Shown here one piece after another: positions 6,035-13,710 of a stretch of DNA of 16,485 nt. The notes under the pieces were generated by a model. That model saw only the letters and a list, made by a program, of their open reading frames with translations. It did not search any database and was not told the origin of the DNA. The DNA is taken from NCBI GenBank assembly GCA_035304085.1, contig DATGQT010000147.1, positions 1 to 16,485 on the forward strand, written 5' to 3'. The position numbers and the translations under genes were made by a program. This DNA comes from DATGQT01 sp035304085 (GTDB taxonomy: Bacteria > Bacteroidota > Rhodothermia > Rhodothermales > Rubricoccaceae). The number at the start of each line of letters is the position of its first letter. Positions within the stretch are counted from its first letter, which is position 1.

Positions 6035-9000
6035 ATGGCCCTGCCCCGCTTCCCCCGCCTCGCACTGGGCGCCCTCCTCGCTACGCTGGTGCCCCCGCCG
6101 CTGTGGGGGCAGCCGCGCGCCGACGCCTACGTACACGAGGCGTGGACGATCTGGGACGGCCTCCCCGTCAACAGCGTCACGGACCTCCTCCAGAGCCGTG
6201 ACGGCTACCTCTGGCTGACGACGTTCGACGGCCTCGTCCGCTTCGACGGCGTCCGCTTCACCGTCTTCGACGGGGGGAACGTGGCGGCGCTGCCGTCGAG
6301 CCGGTTCGTCGAGGTCACGGAGGCGCGGGACGGGAGCCTCTGGCTGCGCACCGAGCAGCTCCACCTCCTCCGTTACCACGAGGGCCAGTTCACGCTCTAC
6401 GGCCCGGCGCAGGGACTCCCTTCGGCGGAGGCGACGGTGGTCTACGAGGACCCTGCGGGCGCGCTGTGGGTGGGCACGACCCGCGGCCTGGCCCGCTTCC
6501 GGGACGGCCGCTTCGAGACGGTCCCCGTCCTCGCCACGCCCGTGGAGGTGACGGCGCTCGGGAGCGACCGGGCGGGCGCGCTGTGGGTGGGCACGCGGGC
6601 CCACGGCGCCGTCCGCCTCGACCGTGCCACACGCACCGCCGTCACGCCCCGCGACGGGCTCCTCGCCCCCTGGGTCCAGGCGCTCGTGGGGGACGCCGAC
6701 GGCGCGCTCTGGATGGGGACGGATAAGGGGGTGTGTCGCTACGGGCCGGGCGCCCTCGCCTGCTTCCCCTTCGAAGGCGGCCGGATGCCCCCTGCGAATC
6801 ACGTCTGGCGCGATCCCACCGGGGTCCTGTGGGTCCACGCGACCGATCGGCTCTATCGTTCGGAAGGCGGCGCGCTCGTCCACGTGCCCGTGGGCGAGAC
6901 CCTCGCCGAGGGCGCGCCGCCGCTCCTCGCCCTGGGCGGCCGGTTCTACCGGCACGGCCACCTCGCCTTCGAGACCCCCGCGGCGATCTCGGCGGTCGTG
7001 GAGGACCACGAGGGGAGCCTCTGGCTGGCCACGGCGCAACGCGGGTTGCACCAGCTCAAGCCCGCCCTCTTCTCCGTCGTCAGCGAGCCGGAGGGGCTCC
7101 CCGAGCGGAACGTCTACCCCGTCCTCGCCGGCCGCGACGGCGCGATATGGGCCGGCCTCGACTACCGCGGCCTCGCCCGCCTCCGCGACGGCGTCGTCAC
7201 GTCGCTGACGACGCGCGACGGGCTCCCCGACGACGCCGTCCGCGCGCTGCTCGAGGACGTCGACGGGAACGTGTGGGTGGGCACCTACGCCGGGGCCTGC
7301 CGCATCCCCGCAGCCGAGCGGGCGGCGGCGCACCCTCGCTGCGTGCCGGTGCTGACCGGCTTCCCCGTGTTCGCGCTCTACCAGGACCACCGCGGCGACA
7401 TGTGGGCCGGCACCGGCGGCCACTTCGTCTACCGTGGTAACGGCGTCTACCGCTACCACAACGGCGCGTGGACCCACTACACTACGGCCGACGGCCTCTC
7501 CCACGACTTCGTCCGCGCCATCCACGAGACCCGCGGCGGCGCGCTCTGGTTCGGCACCAACGGCGGCGGCCTCACCATCTACCGCGACGGCCGCTTCCGC
7601 TCCTTCACAACGGCCGACGGCCTCTCGAGCGACCTCGTCCGCGTCATCTACGAGGACGAGCGGGGGGTGGTGTGGGTCGGCACCGAGGACCGCGGCCTCA
7701 ACCGCATCGAGGTGGATGCGGCGGGGCACCCGGTCCGCGTCGCCGTGATCCGCGAGGCCGACGGGCTCTTCGACGACGGCCTCCACACGATCCTCCCGGA
7801 CGGCGCCGGGCGGCTCTGGATGAGCACGAACCGCGGCATCTTCCACGTGGACCGCGCCGAGCTCGACGCCTTCGCCGCAGGCCGCGCGGGCCGGGTCCGC
7901 TCGACGGCCTACACCGAGCGCGCGGGGCTCCGAAACCGCGAGGCCAACGGGGGCTGCCAGCCCGCCGGCGCCCGCGCCCCCGACGGACGGCTGTGGTTCC
8001 CCACCCAGGACGGCCTCGCCGTCGTGGACCCGGCCCATCTCGGGGCGGACCTGCCCCCGCCGCCCGTCGTCGTCGAGCACGTCGCCGCCGGCGACGCGGC
8101 GTTCCCAGCCCCGGCCGCCCGCCTCCCGCTGGGGGTGCGCGACTTCGAGGTCGCTTACACCGCGCTCAGCTTCCTCGCCCCCGAGAACGTCCGCTTCCGC
8201 TACCGGCTGGAGGGGTTCGACGACGATTGGGTGGAGGCCGGCGCGCGCCGGACGGCCTTCTACACGAACGTGCCCCCGGGCCGCTACACCTTCCGCGTCA
8301 CCGCCAGCAACGCCGACGGGGAGTGGGACGGCCCCGTCGCCGAGGTCGCCCTCACGGTGCCGCCGCGCTTCCACGAGACGGGGGCGTTCCTGGCCCTCTG
8401 CGCCCTCGGCCTCGTGGCGGCGGGGGCCGGCGGCGTCGGCTGGCGGGTGCGCCGGCAGCGGGCGCGAGAGCGGGAGCTCCGGGCGCTCGTGGCCGCGCGG
8501 ACGGCCGAGGTGGAGCGTCAGAAGGCGCACCTCGAGGCGCAGAACGCGCAGATCGAGGCACAGGCCGAGGCGCTCGCCGCCCTCGACGAGGCGAAGAGCC
8601 GGTTCTTCGCCAACCTCAGCCACGAGTTCAGGACGCCGCTCACCCTCCTGCTCGGCCCGCTCCAGGATGCCCTCGCCCACCCCGACGGCTCCGGCGACGC
8701 GGCGATCCCCCGCGCACGGCTCCGCGCGATGCTCCGCAACAGCCAGCGCCTCCTCCGCCTCGTCAACCAGCTCCTCGACCTCGCCCGCCTCGAGGCCGGC
8801 CACCTCCCCCTCGATCCCCGCCCCCACGACCTCGTCACGTTCGTCCGCGACACCACGCTCGCCTTCGCCCCGCTGGCCGAGCGCCTCGGCACGGCGCTGA
8901 CGTGGGAGGCCCAGGCCCCCGCGCTCCCGCTCCTCTTCGACCGCGACAAGCTGGAGAAGGTGCTCGCGAACCTGCTCTCGAACGCGCTGAAGTTCACCCC

Positions 9001-10219
9001 CCGCGGCGGCGCCGTCCACGTCGCCGTAGGCTGGGACGAGGAGGCCGTCCGCATCGCCGTCTCGGACACCGGCGTGGGTATCCCGGCCGCCGAGCTGCCA
9101 CGCGTGTTCGACCGGTTCCACCAGGTCGACGGCTCGACCACGCGGGCACGGGAAGGGACGGGGATCGGGCTGGCGCTGGCGAAGGAGCTCGCCGAACTCC
9201 ACGGCGGGCGGATCACCGCCGAGAGCACGCCGGGGCAGGGGAGCACGTTCACGGTGCACCTCCCCTTCCGCCCGGCGCCCACAGGCGACGACGGGGAGGC
9301 CGAGACCCCGCCCTCTGGCGACGTGAGCGGTGCGGCCGACGTCGAGGTGGCGGTGGGCCTGGACGGGCGGGCCGCCCCCGATACGGGGTTCACCCCCACC
9401 AATGGCGACGGGCACCCCTGGCCCGACGACGAGCCGGCTGACGAGGCCGACCGGACCACCGTCCTCGTCGTGGACGACAACGCCGACGTCCGCGCCTACG
9501 TCCGCACCATCCTGGAGCCGGCCTACCGGGTGATCGAGGCGGCCGACGGGCAGGCGGGGCTGGAGGCCGCTCGCGAGACGCTGCCCGACCTCGTCGTGGC
9601 CGACGTGATGATGCCGGCGCTCGACGGCCTCGGCCTCAGCCGCGCGCTGAAGGCGGACCCCGCCACCGACTGCATCCCCGTCGTCCTCCTCACGGCGCGG
9701 GCCAGCAGGGCCGACGAGGTGGAGGGGCTCGGCACCGGCGCCGACGACTACGTCACGAAGCCGTTCCACGCCGGGGCGCTCCGGGCGCGCGTGGACAACC
9801 TCATCGCGCTCCGGCGGCGGCTGCGGGAGCGGCTCCGCGCCGAGGGCGCGCCGGCCGCCTCGGCCCCGCCCGAGCCACCCGCCGAAGCGATGTCGGCGTT
9901 CGAGCGTCAGGTGCGGGCCGTCGTCACAGCGAACCTCACCGAGCCGGGGTTCGACGTCGAGGCGCTGGCCGAGGCCGTCGCGCTGAGCCGCTCGCAGCTC
10001 CACCGGCGGCTGCGGGAGGAGGCGGGCACGACGCCGAGCGCGCTGATCCGCACCGTGCGCGTGGAGGCGGCGGCGCGGCTGCTCCGCGAGGGGGCCGGCA
10101 CCGTCAGCGAGGTCGCCTACGCCGTCGGGTTCGAGAGCCTCTCGCACTTCAGCCGGTGCTTCCGCGCGCACTACGGCGTGAACCCGTCGGCCTACGCGCG
10201 GGAGGGCGCCGCCGGGTAG
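6035..10219 (+). CDS. Hybrid two-component system sensor/regulator (HTCS)
   Basis: One-protein signalling system of 1394 residues: periplasmic sensing, kinase, receiver and DNA binding. A signal peptide ends near WGQ (about 24). Residues about 33-668 hold 14 Reg_prop blades, recognised by repeated DG.LWVGT-like cores, enough for two seven-bladed propellers. A Y_Y_Y domain follows (about 710-775, FRYRLEGFDDDW), then one TM segment (783-803) and a coiled coil. The HisKA motif FFANLSHEFRTPL has His863. The HATPase shows NLLSNALKF (Asn983), DTGVGIP (Asp1011) and GTGIGLAL. The receiver has Asp1147/1148, phospho-acceptor Asp1190 and Lys1242. The AraC-type domain spans 1289-1390, with both helix-turn-helices. 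All catalytic residues are intact. Such proteins usually sense glycans and activate nearby genes; here the neighbour is a secreted beta-helix protein, not SusC/SusD. The ligand is unknown. Confidence 0.95.
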   Translation: MALPRFPRLALGALLATLVPPPLWGQPRADAYVHEAWTIWDGLPVNSVTDLLQSRDGYLWLTTFDGLVRFDGVRFTVFDGGNVAALPSSRFVEVTEARDGSLWLRTEQLHLLRYHEGQFTLYGPAQGLPSAEATVVYEDPAGALWVGTTRGLARFRDGRFETVPVLATPVEVTALGSDRAGALWVGTRAHGAVRLDRATRTAVTPRDGLLAPWVQALVGDADGALWMGTDKGVCRYGPGALACFPFEGGRMPPANHVWRDPTGVLWVHATDRLYRSEGGALVHVPVGETLAEGAPPLLALGGRFYRHGHLAFETPAAISAVVEDHEGSLWLATAQRGLHQLKPALFSVVSEPEGLPERNVYPVLAGRDGAIWAGLDYRGLARLRDGVVTSLTTRDGLPDDAVRALLEDVDGNVWVGTYAGACRIPAAERAAAHPRCVPVLTGFPVFALYQDHRGDMWAGTGGHFVYRGNGVYRYHNGAWTHYTTADGLSHDFVRAIHETRGGALWFGTNGGGLTIYRDGRFRSFTTADGLSSDLVRVIYEDERGVVWVGTEDRGLNRIEVDAAGHPVRVAVIREADGLFDDGLHTILPDGAGRLWMSTNRGIFHVDRAELDAFAAGRAGRVRSTAYTERAGLRNREANGGCQPAGARAPDGRLWFPTQDGLAVVDPAHLGADLPPPPVVVEHVAAGDAAFPAPAARLPLGVRDFEVAYTALSFLAPENVRFRYRLEGFDDDWVEAGARRTAFYTNVPPGRYTFRVTASNADGEWDGPVAEVALTVPPRFHETGAFLALCALGLVAAGAGGVGWRVRRQRARERELRALVAARTAEVERQKAHLEAQNAQIEAQAEALAALDEAKSRFFANLSHEFRTPLTLLLGPLQDALAHPDGSGDAAIPRARLRAMLRNSQRLLRLVNQLLDLARLEAGHLPLDPRPHDLVTFVRDTTLAFAPLAERLGTALTWEAQAPALPLLFDRDKLEKVLANLLSNALKFTPRGGAVHVAVGWDEEAVRIAVSDTGVGIPAAELPRVFDRFHQVDGSTTRAREGTGIGLALAKELAELHGGRITAESTPGQGSTFTVHLPFRPAPTGDDGEAETPPSGDVSGAADVEVAVGLDGRAAPDTGFTPTNGDGHPWPDDEPADEADRTTVLVVDDNADVRAYVRTILEPAYRVIEAADGQAGLEAARETLPDLVVADVMMPALDGLGLSRALKADPATDCIPVVLLTARASRADEVEGLGTGADDYVTKPFHAGALRARVDNLIALRRRLRERLRAEGAPAASAPPEPPAEAMSAFERQVRAVVTANLTEPGFDVEALAEAVALSRSQLHRRLREEAGTTPSALIRTVRVEAAARLLREGAGTVSEVAYAVGFESLSHFSRCFRAHYGVNPSAYAREGAAG

Positions 10220-10235
10220 GCCGGGACGGCTAGAA

Positions 10236-10257
10236 CGCGGGCCGGAGGCGGCCCGCG
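10236..10257 (+). terminator. Hairpin after the HTCS gene, terminator-like without U-run
   Basis: Perfect 8-bp stem CGCGGGCC / GGCCCGCG with loop GGAGGC, starting 17 nt after the HTCS stop. No T tract follows, so classical intrinsic termination is doubtful; the last base also begins the direct repeat described next. Confidence 0.4.
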
Positions 10258-10289
10258 CGACATCCGGGCAAAAGGATGCGACGTCCGGG
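10257..10289. promoter_or_regulatory. 12-bp direct repeat at 21-bp spacing, candidate HTCS operator
   Basis: GCGACATCCGGG (10257-10268) and GCGACGTCCGGG (10278-10289) match at 11 of 12 positions and start exactly 21 bp apart, two helical turns. AraC-family DNA-binding domains often bind direct half-sites at this spacing. It lies about 38 bp after the HTCS stop and before the small ORF and the secreted beta-helix gene. That this HTCS binds here is inference. Confidence 0.45.
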
Positions 10290-10292
10290 TTA

Positions 10293-10313
10293 GCGCCGGC
10301 GGAGGGCCGGCGC
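10293..10313 (+). other. Second GC hairpin with a GGAGG loop
   Basis: Perfect 8-bp stem GCGCCGGC / GCCGGCGC with loop GGAGG, three bases after the direct repeat. It is followed by GGAGGTTTTCGG, so a weak T4 run begins 6 nt after the stem. It could be the actual terminator of the HTCS transcript or a leader structure for the downstream genes. Confidence 0.4.
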
Positions 10314-10354
10314 GGAGGTTTTCGGGGTCCATCCACCCGACCCGCACGCCGCCT

Positions 10355-10516
10355 ATGCCCGATCCCCCCATGCCTCCCGAGGACGAAGACCCCGCCCCCC
10401 GAAAAGCCGCCGCCTCGCCCCCCTCCGAGGCCCTCGCGGCCGAGGTCGGCGCCACCGAGGCCATCCTCACTCCCGAACGGCCGGAGGAAGAGCCGCCCGA
10501 GCCGCCTCCGTCCTGA
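10355..10516 (+). CDS. Possible 53-residue acidic proline-rich protein
   Basis: ATG at 10355 to TGA at 10514-10516. The product is rich in Pro, Glu and Ala: it begins MPDPPMPPEDEDPAPRK and ends PEEEPPEPPPS. There is no cysteine, no TM segment and no signal peptide, and I do not recognise a family. Most codons end in C or G, as in real genes here, and the ORF ends 43 bp before the beta-helix gene. It may be a small disordered protein or a chance reading of C-rich DNA. The rest of the 340-bp gap (10220-10559) holds two hairpins and a direct repeat. I see no clear promoter in it. Confidence 0.35.
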   Translation: MPDPPMPPEDEDPAPRKAAASPPSEALAAEVGATEAILTPERPEEEPPEPPPS

Positions 10517-10559
10517 CCCTGCCGACCCGCACGGCACTCCCCTTTCAACCCCCACCCCC

Positions 10560-13500
10560 ATGAACACGCTTCTCCGCACCCACCCCACCGCCCTCCGCCT
10601 CGCCCTCCTCGCAGGCGCCCTCCTCCTCGCCGCCGCACCGGCGACCCTCGCCCAGAGCGTCCTCTACGTCGACGACACGGCGACCGGCACCGGCGACGGC
10701 TCCTCCTGGGCCAACGCCTTCACCAACCTCGACGCGGCCCTCGCCGCGGCCACCGCCGGCGACGACATCTACGTCGCCGCCGGGACGTACGTCCCGCCCT
10801 CGACCGGCTTCGAGCTCGTCGGCGGCGTGGCCGTCTACGGGGGGTTCCCCGACGGCGGCGGCGACTTCTCCGAGCGGGACTTCGACGCCCACCCCTCCGT
10901 CATCACCCACTCCGTCGCGCCCGTGACCCTCGTCCTCGCCGACGGCGTCACGGGCGCGCGGCTCGACGGGTTCGCCCTCACCGATGCGCTCGGCGCGGCC
11001 GTCCACGTCGTGAACGAAGCCTCGGTCGCGCTCGTCAACCTGCGCATCTCCAACAACACCGTCTTTTCGGGTGCCTCGCCCGTCACGATCACGGACAGCC
11101 ACGCCGACCTTGCCAACGTCATCTTCGCCGGCAACACCAGCCTCAACGGCGGCGCGATCCGGGTGAGCGGCACCGGTTCGAGCGATCCGGGCACCCTCTC
11201 CGCGACCAACGTCGTCTTCGTCGGCAACACCGCCTTCGGAAGCGGCGGGGCCGTCTACCTCGGCCCGTACGGCATCCCCATCTTCACCAACGTCACCTTC
11301 GTCGCGAACCAGGCGCGGGGGGAGCACGTCCACGGCGGCGCCGTCTACCTGCTCGACGAGGGGAGCCGGATGAAGGCGACGAACACGGTGTTCTGGGGCA
11401 ACACGGCGACCGAGGGCGGGAACCAGGTGCACGCCAGCTCGGCCTTCAGCGTCCTCCTCTTCGAAAACAGCCTCCTCGAAGGCGGCCTCGCAGACGTCTA
11501 CGGGGGTAACCTCCTTGACGGGGGCGGCAACCTCCGCGACGACCCCCTCTTCGCCCGGAACCCCGCTGGCAGCGACCACGGCGACCTCACCTGCCTCCAC
11601 CCGGCCTCCTTCGCCATCAACGCCGGGCGCGACCTCACCGGTAGCGACCACCGCGACTACCTCGACCTCGACTACGACGGGGTCACCGACGAGCCGCTCC
11701 CGGTCGACGCGGCGAACCGCCCGCGCACCGTCGGTAACGTCCCCGACATCGGGGCCTACGAGGTGCAGGACCACCTCCTCGGCGCCTGCTCCCCCCCCGA
11801 GACGGTCTACTACGTCGACGCCGCCTCCGCCGGCGGTAACGGGCTGACGTGGGCGAGCGCGTTCCCGACGATCCAGGAGGCCCTCGCCGTCGCCGAGGCC
11901 GGCGACGAGGTGCGCGTCGCCGCGGGGACCTACCACCCCGAGGGCAACGATCCGATCGTGCTCAAGGACGGGGTCACCCTCCTCGGGGGGTTCCCCGCGG
12001 GCGGGGGCGACCTCGAGGAGCGGGACCCCCGCCTGCACCCGACCGTCATCACGGAACCGCTGGGCCACACGGCCTCCCTCATGGCAGCCGACAGTGTGGG
12101 GGGCGGCGCCCGCCTCGACGGGTTCACCCTCACCGGCTCCACGGGAGGGGGGGCGGTGTGGATCACCGGCGGCAGCACCCTCGCCCTCGTCAACCTCCGG
12201 TTCGAGAACAACTTCGGCGGCGCCGGCGCCGCCGTCCACGTCGAGGCCAGTAACCCGACCTTCCTCAACGTCACGTTCGCCGGCAACCTCGCCACCGATG
12301 GCGGCGCCGTCCGCCTCGCGGCGTTTTCTGAAGGAGAGCACTGCACCGTCCGCCTGACGAACGTGGCGTTCCTCGGGAACAGGGCGCACCGCTACGGCGG
12401 GGCGATCTACGTGGGGCCCCGCTCGACGGTCCTCCTCACGAACGCGACCCTCGCCGGAAACCAGAGCCTCGAGGCCACCGGGGCCGGGGGCGGGGTCTAC
12501 GTCGAATTTCTCGCCGACGCCCTCGCCGTCACCAACAGCGTGCTGTGGGGGAACACCGCGGCGGCGGGCGGGGCGCAGGTCCACGCGGTTAGCTCCCTCC
12601 CCACGCTCACCTTCAGCCACACCCTCATCGAGGGCGGCCTCGCCGGCGTCGTCGGCGGCACCGTCATCGACGGCGGCGGCGTCCTCTCCGACGACCCCCT
12701 CTTCGTCTACGCCCCCTCGCTCGGCCCCGACGACCAGCCGGGCACCGGAGACGACGACCCCGGCGACCCCCACCTCCGCCCGGCCTCCCCCGCCCGGAGC
12801 GCCGCCGACGCCGCGGCCCTGCTCCACGACGCGTTCGACCTCGACGGCGACGGCCTCTCCGCCGGCGAGCCGCTCCCCTGGGACCTCGACCAGGCCCGGC
12901 GCGTGGAGGGCGACGGGCTGGACCTCGGCCCCTTCGAGGGCAGCTCGCTCGCGCTCAACACAGCGAACGTCAGCCCCCTCACCCTCGCCCCCGGCGACCG
13001 CCTCACCGTCGCGGTCAACGTCGCCAACGACGGCGACGGCCCGCGCAAGGCCCGCCTCGACCTCGCCTACGCCCGCGACAGCGGCGCGCCCTCGGGCACG
13101 TTCACGCTCGGGAAGGGCACCGTCCCCGTCACCAGCGGGGTCAACGCCAGCGTGCGGCGGCGGGTGGCACCGAACACCCCCCCCGGGGTGTACCACCTCG
13201 ACGTCGAGCTCGTGGACGCCGAACGCGGGTCCATCGCCGACACCCGCCCGTTCACGGTCACCGTGCAGGCGGCGCGCGAGGCCGCCATCGCCCGCACCGA
13301 CAGCCACGCCGATGGCGCCGCGCTCTTCGAGGAAGTCGAGGTGATAGAGCTCTTCGCCGGTGCGCAGGCGGACGCGGAGGACGCGGTGGCCCCGCATGAG
13401 GCGGCGGTGTGGCCGAACCCGGTCTCGGGCCGCGCCGCGCTCGCGTTCACGCTCGCGGCGCCGGCCGACGGCAGCCTCGCGCTCTACGACGTGCTCGGGC

Positions 13501-13649
13501 GGGAGGTGATGGTGGTGGACGCCGGGCGCCTCGACGCCGGCGCGCACCGGCTCCCGCTCGACGTGTCGCGGCTGTCGGCGGGGATGTACGTCTGGCGGCT
13601 CACCCTGGGCGACCGGGCCGAGACCGGCCAGCTCACCGTCGTCCGCTGA
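10560..13649 (+). CDS. Secreted right-handed beta-helix protein with T9SS sorting domain
   Basis: Extracellular or surface protein of 1029 residues. A signal peptide ends at TLA/Q (about 31). Two homologous parallel beta-helix units of the choice-of-anchor/pectate-lyase-like type follow: about 34-410 and 415-795. Shared motifs include YVDxAxxGxxxGxxWAxAF, VAAGTY, GGFPxGGGD, ARLDGF.LT, N.V.WGNTA and DGGGxLxDDPLF. Residues about 798-905 form a beta-rich, CARDB-like domain. The last 80 residues match the T9SS type A sorting domain: VWPNPVSGRAALAF from 950, then YDVLGREV, LSAGMYVWRL and final TVVR. No catalytic site can be named, so a polysaccharide lyase, adhesin or structural role are all possible. 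No Shine-Dalgarno is seen; the ATG is chosen because the signal peptide follows it. It is probably controlled by the upstream HTCS (inference). Confidence 0.88.
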   Translation: MNTLLRTHPTALRLALLAGALLLAAAPATLAQSVLYVDDTATGTGDGSSWANAFTNLDAALAAATAGDDIYVAAGTYVPPSTGFELVGGVAVYGGFPDGGGDFSERDFDAHPSVITHSVAPVTLVLADGVTGARLDGFALTDALGAAVHVVNEASVALVNLRISNNTVFSGASPVTITDSHADLANVIFAGNTSLNGGAIRVSGTGSSDPGTLSATNVVFVGNTAFGSGGAVYLGPYGIPIFTNVTFVANQARGEHVHGGAVYLLDEGSRMKATNTVFWGNTATEGGNQVHASSAFSVLLFENSLLEGGLADVYGGNLLDGGGNLRDDPLFARNPAGSDHGDLTCLHPASFAINAGRDLTGSDHRDYLDLDYDGVTDEPLPVDAANRPRTVGNVPDIGAYEVQDHLLGACSPPETVYYVDAASAGGNGLTWASAFPTIQEALAVAEAGDEVRVAAGTYHPEGNDPIVLKDGVTLLGGFPAGGGDLEERDPRLHPTVITEPLGHTASLMAADSVGGGARLDGFTLTGSTGGGAVWITGGSTLALVNLRFENNFGGAGAAVHVEASNPTFLNVTFAGNLATDGGAVRLAAFSEGEHCTVRLTNVAFLGNRAHRYGGAIYVGPRSTVLLTNATLAGNQSLEATGAGGGVYVEFLADALAVTNSVLWGNTAAAGGAQVHAVSSLPTLTFSHTLIEGGLAGVVGGTVIDGGGVLSDDPLFVYAPSLGPDDQPGTGDDDPGDPHLRPASPARSAADAAALLHDAFDLDGDGLSAGEPLPWDLDQARRVEGDGLDLGPFEGSSLALNTANVSPLTLAPGDRLTVAVNVANDGDGPRKARLDLAYARDSGAPSGTFTLGKGTVPVTSGVNASVRRRVAPNTPPGVYHLDVELVDAERGSIADTRPFTVTVQAAREAAIARTDSHADGAALFEEVEVIELFAGAQADAEDAVAPHEAAVWPNPVSGRAALAFTLAAPADGSLALYDVLGREVMVVDAGRLDAGAHRLPLDVSRLSAGMYVWRLTLGDRAETGQLTVVR
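10660..12712 (+). repeat. Internal duplication of the beta-helix unit
   Basis: The unit starting at Tyr36 (codon 10665) recurs at Tyr417 (codon 11808), 381 residues later. Examples of matching pairs are GVAVYGGFPDGGGDFSERD with GVTLLGGFPAGGGDLEERD, and NTVFWGNTATEGGNQVHAS with NSVLWGNTAAAGGAQVHAV. Divergence is substantial, so the duplication is old. Confidence 0.85.
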
Positions 13650-13661
13650 GCGAAACCCCGG

Positions 13662-13692
13662 GGCCGGCGGGTGCCGCGAGGGCCCGCCGGCC
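13662..13692. terminator. Hairpin between convergent genes, likely bidirectional terminator
   Basis: Perfect 10-bp stem GGCCGGCGGG / CCCGCCGGCC with an 11-nt loop, 12 bp after the beta-helix stop and 18 bp before the end of copA. No long T run follows on either strand; minus-strand transcripts would read a short UUU after CCCCGGGG. Its place between convergent genes supports termination for both. Confidence 0.6.
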
Positions 13693-13710
13693 TCGGCCGC
13701 GCCGTGCCCT

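Noticed and set aside
10220..10354. Known riboswitch class in the twin-hairpin region
   Set aside because: I could not match it to any riboswitch consensus I know, and downstream genes do not suggest a metabolite.
5849..10588. Open frame of 1579 codons on the minus strand opposite the HTCS gene
   Set aside because: Its product is Arg/Gly/Glu/Val-rich with no motif, while the plus strand encodes a complete multi-domain HTCS. Long antisense frames are expected where codons end in G or C.
10545..13547. 1000-codon minus-strand frame opposite the beta-helix gene
   Set aside because: Same GC-mirror effect; composition is a monotonous Gly/Val/Glu/Asp mixture without domains, and the plus strand has a signal peptide and a T9SS domain.
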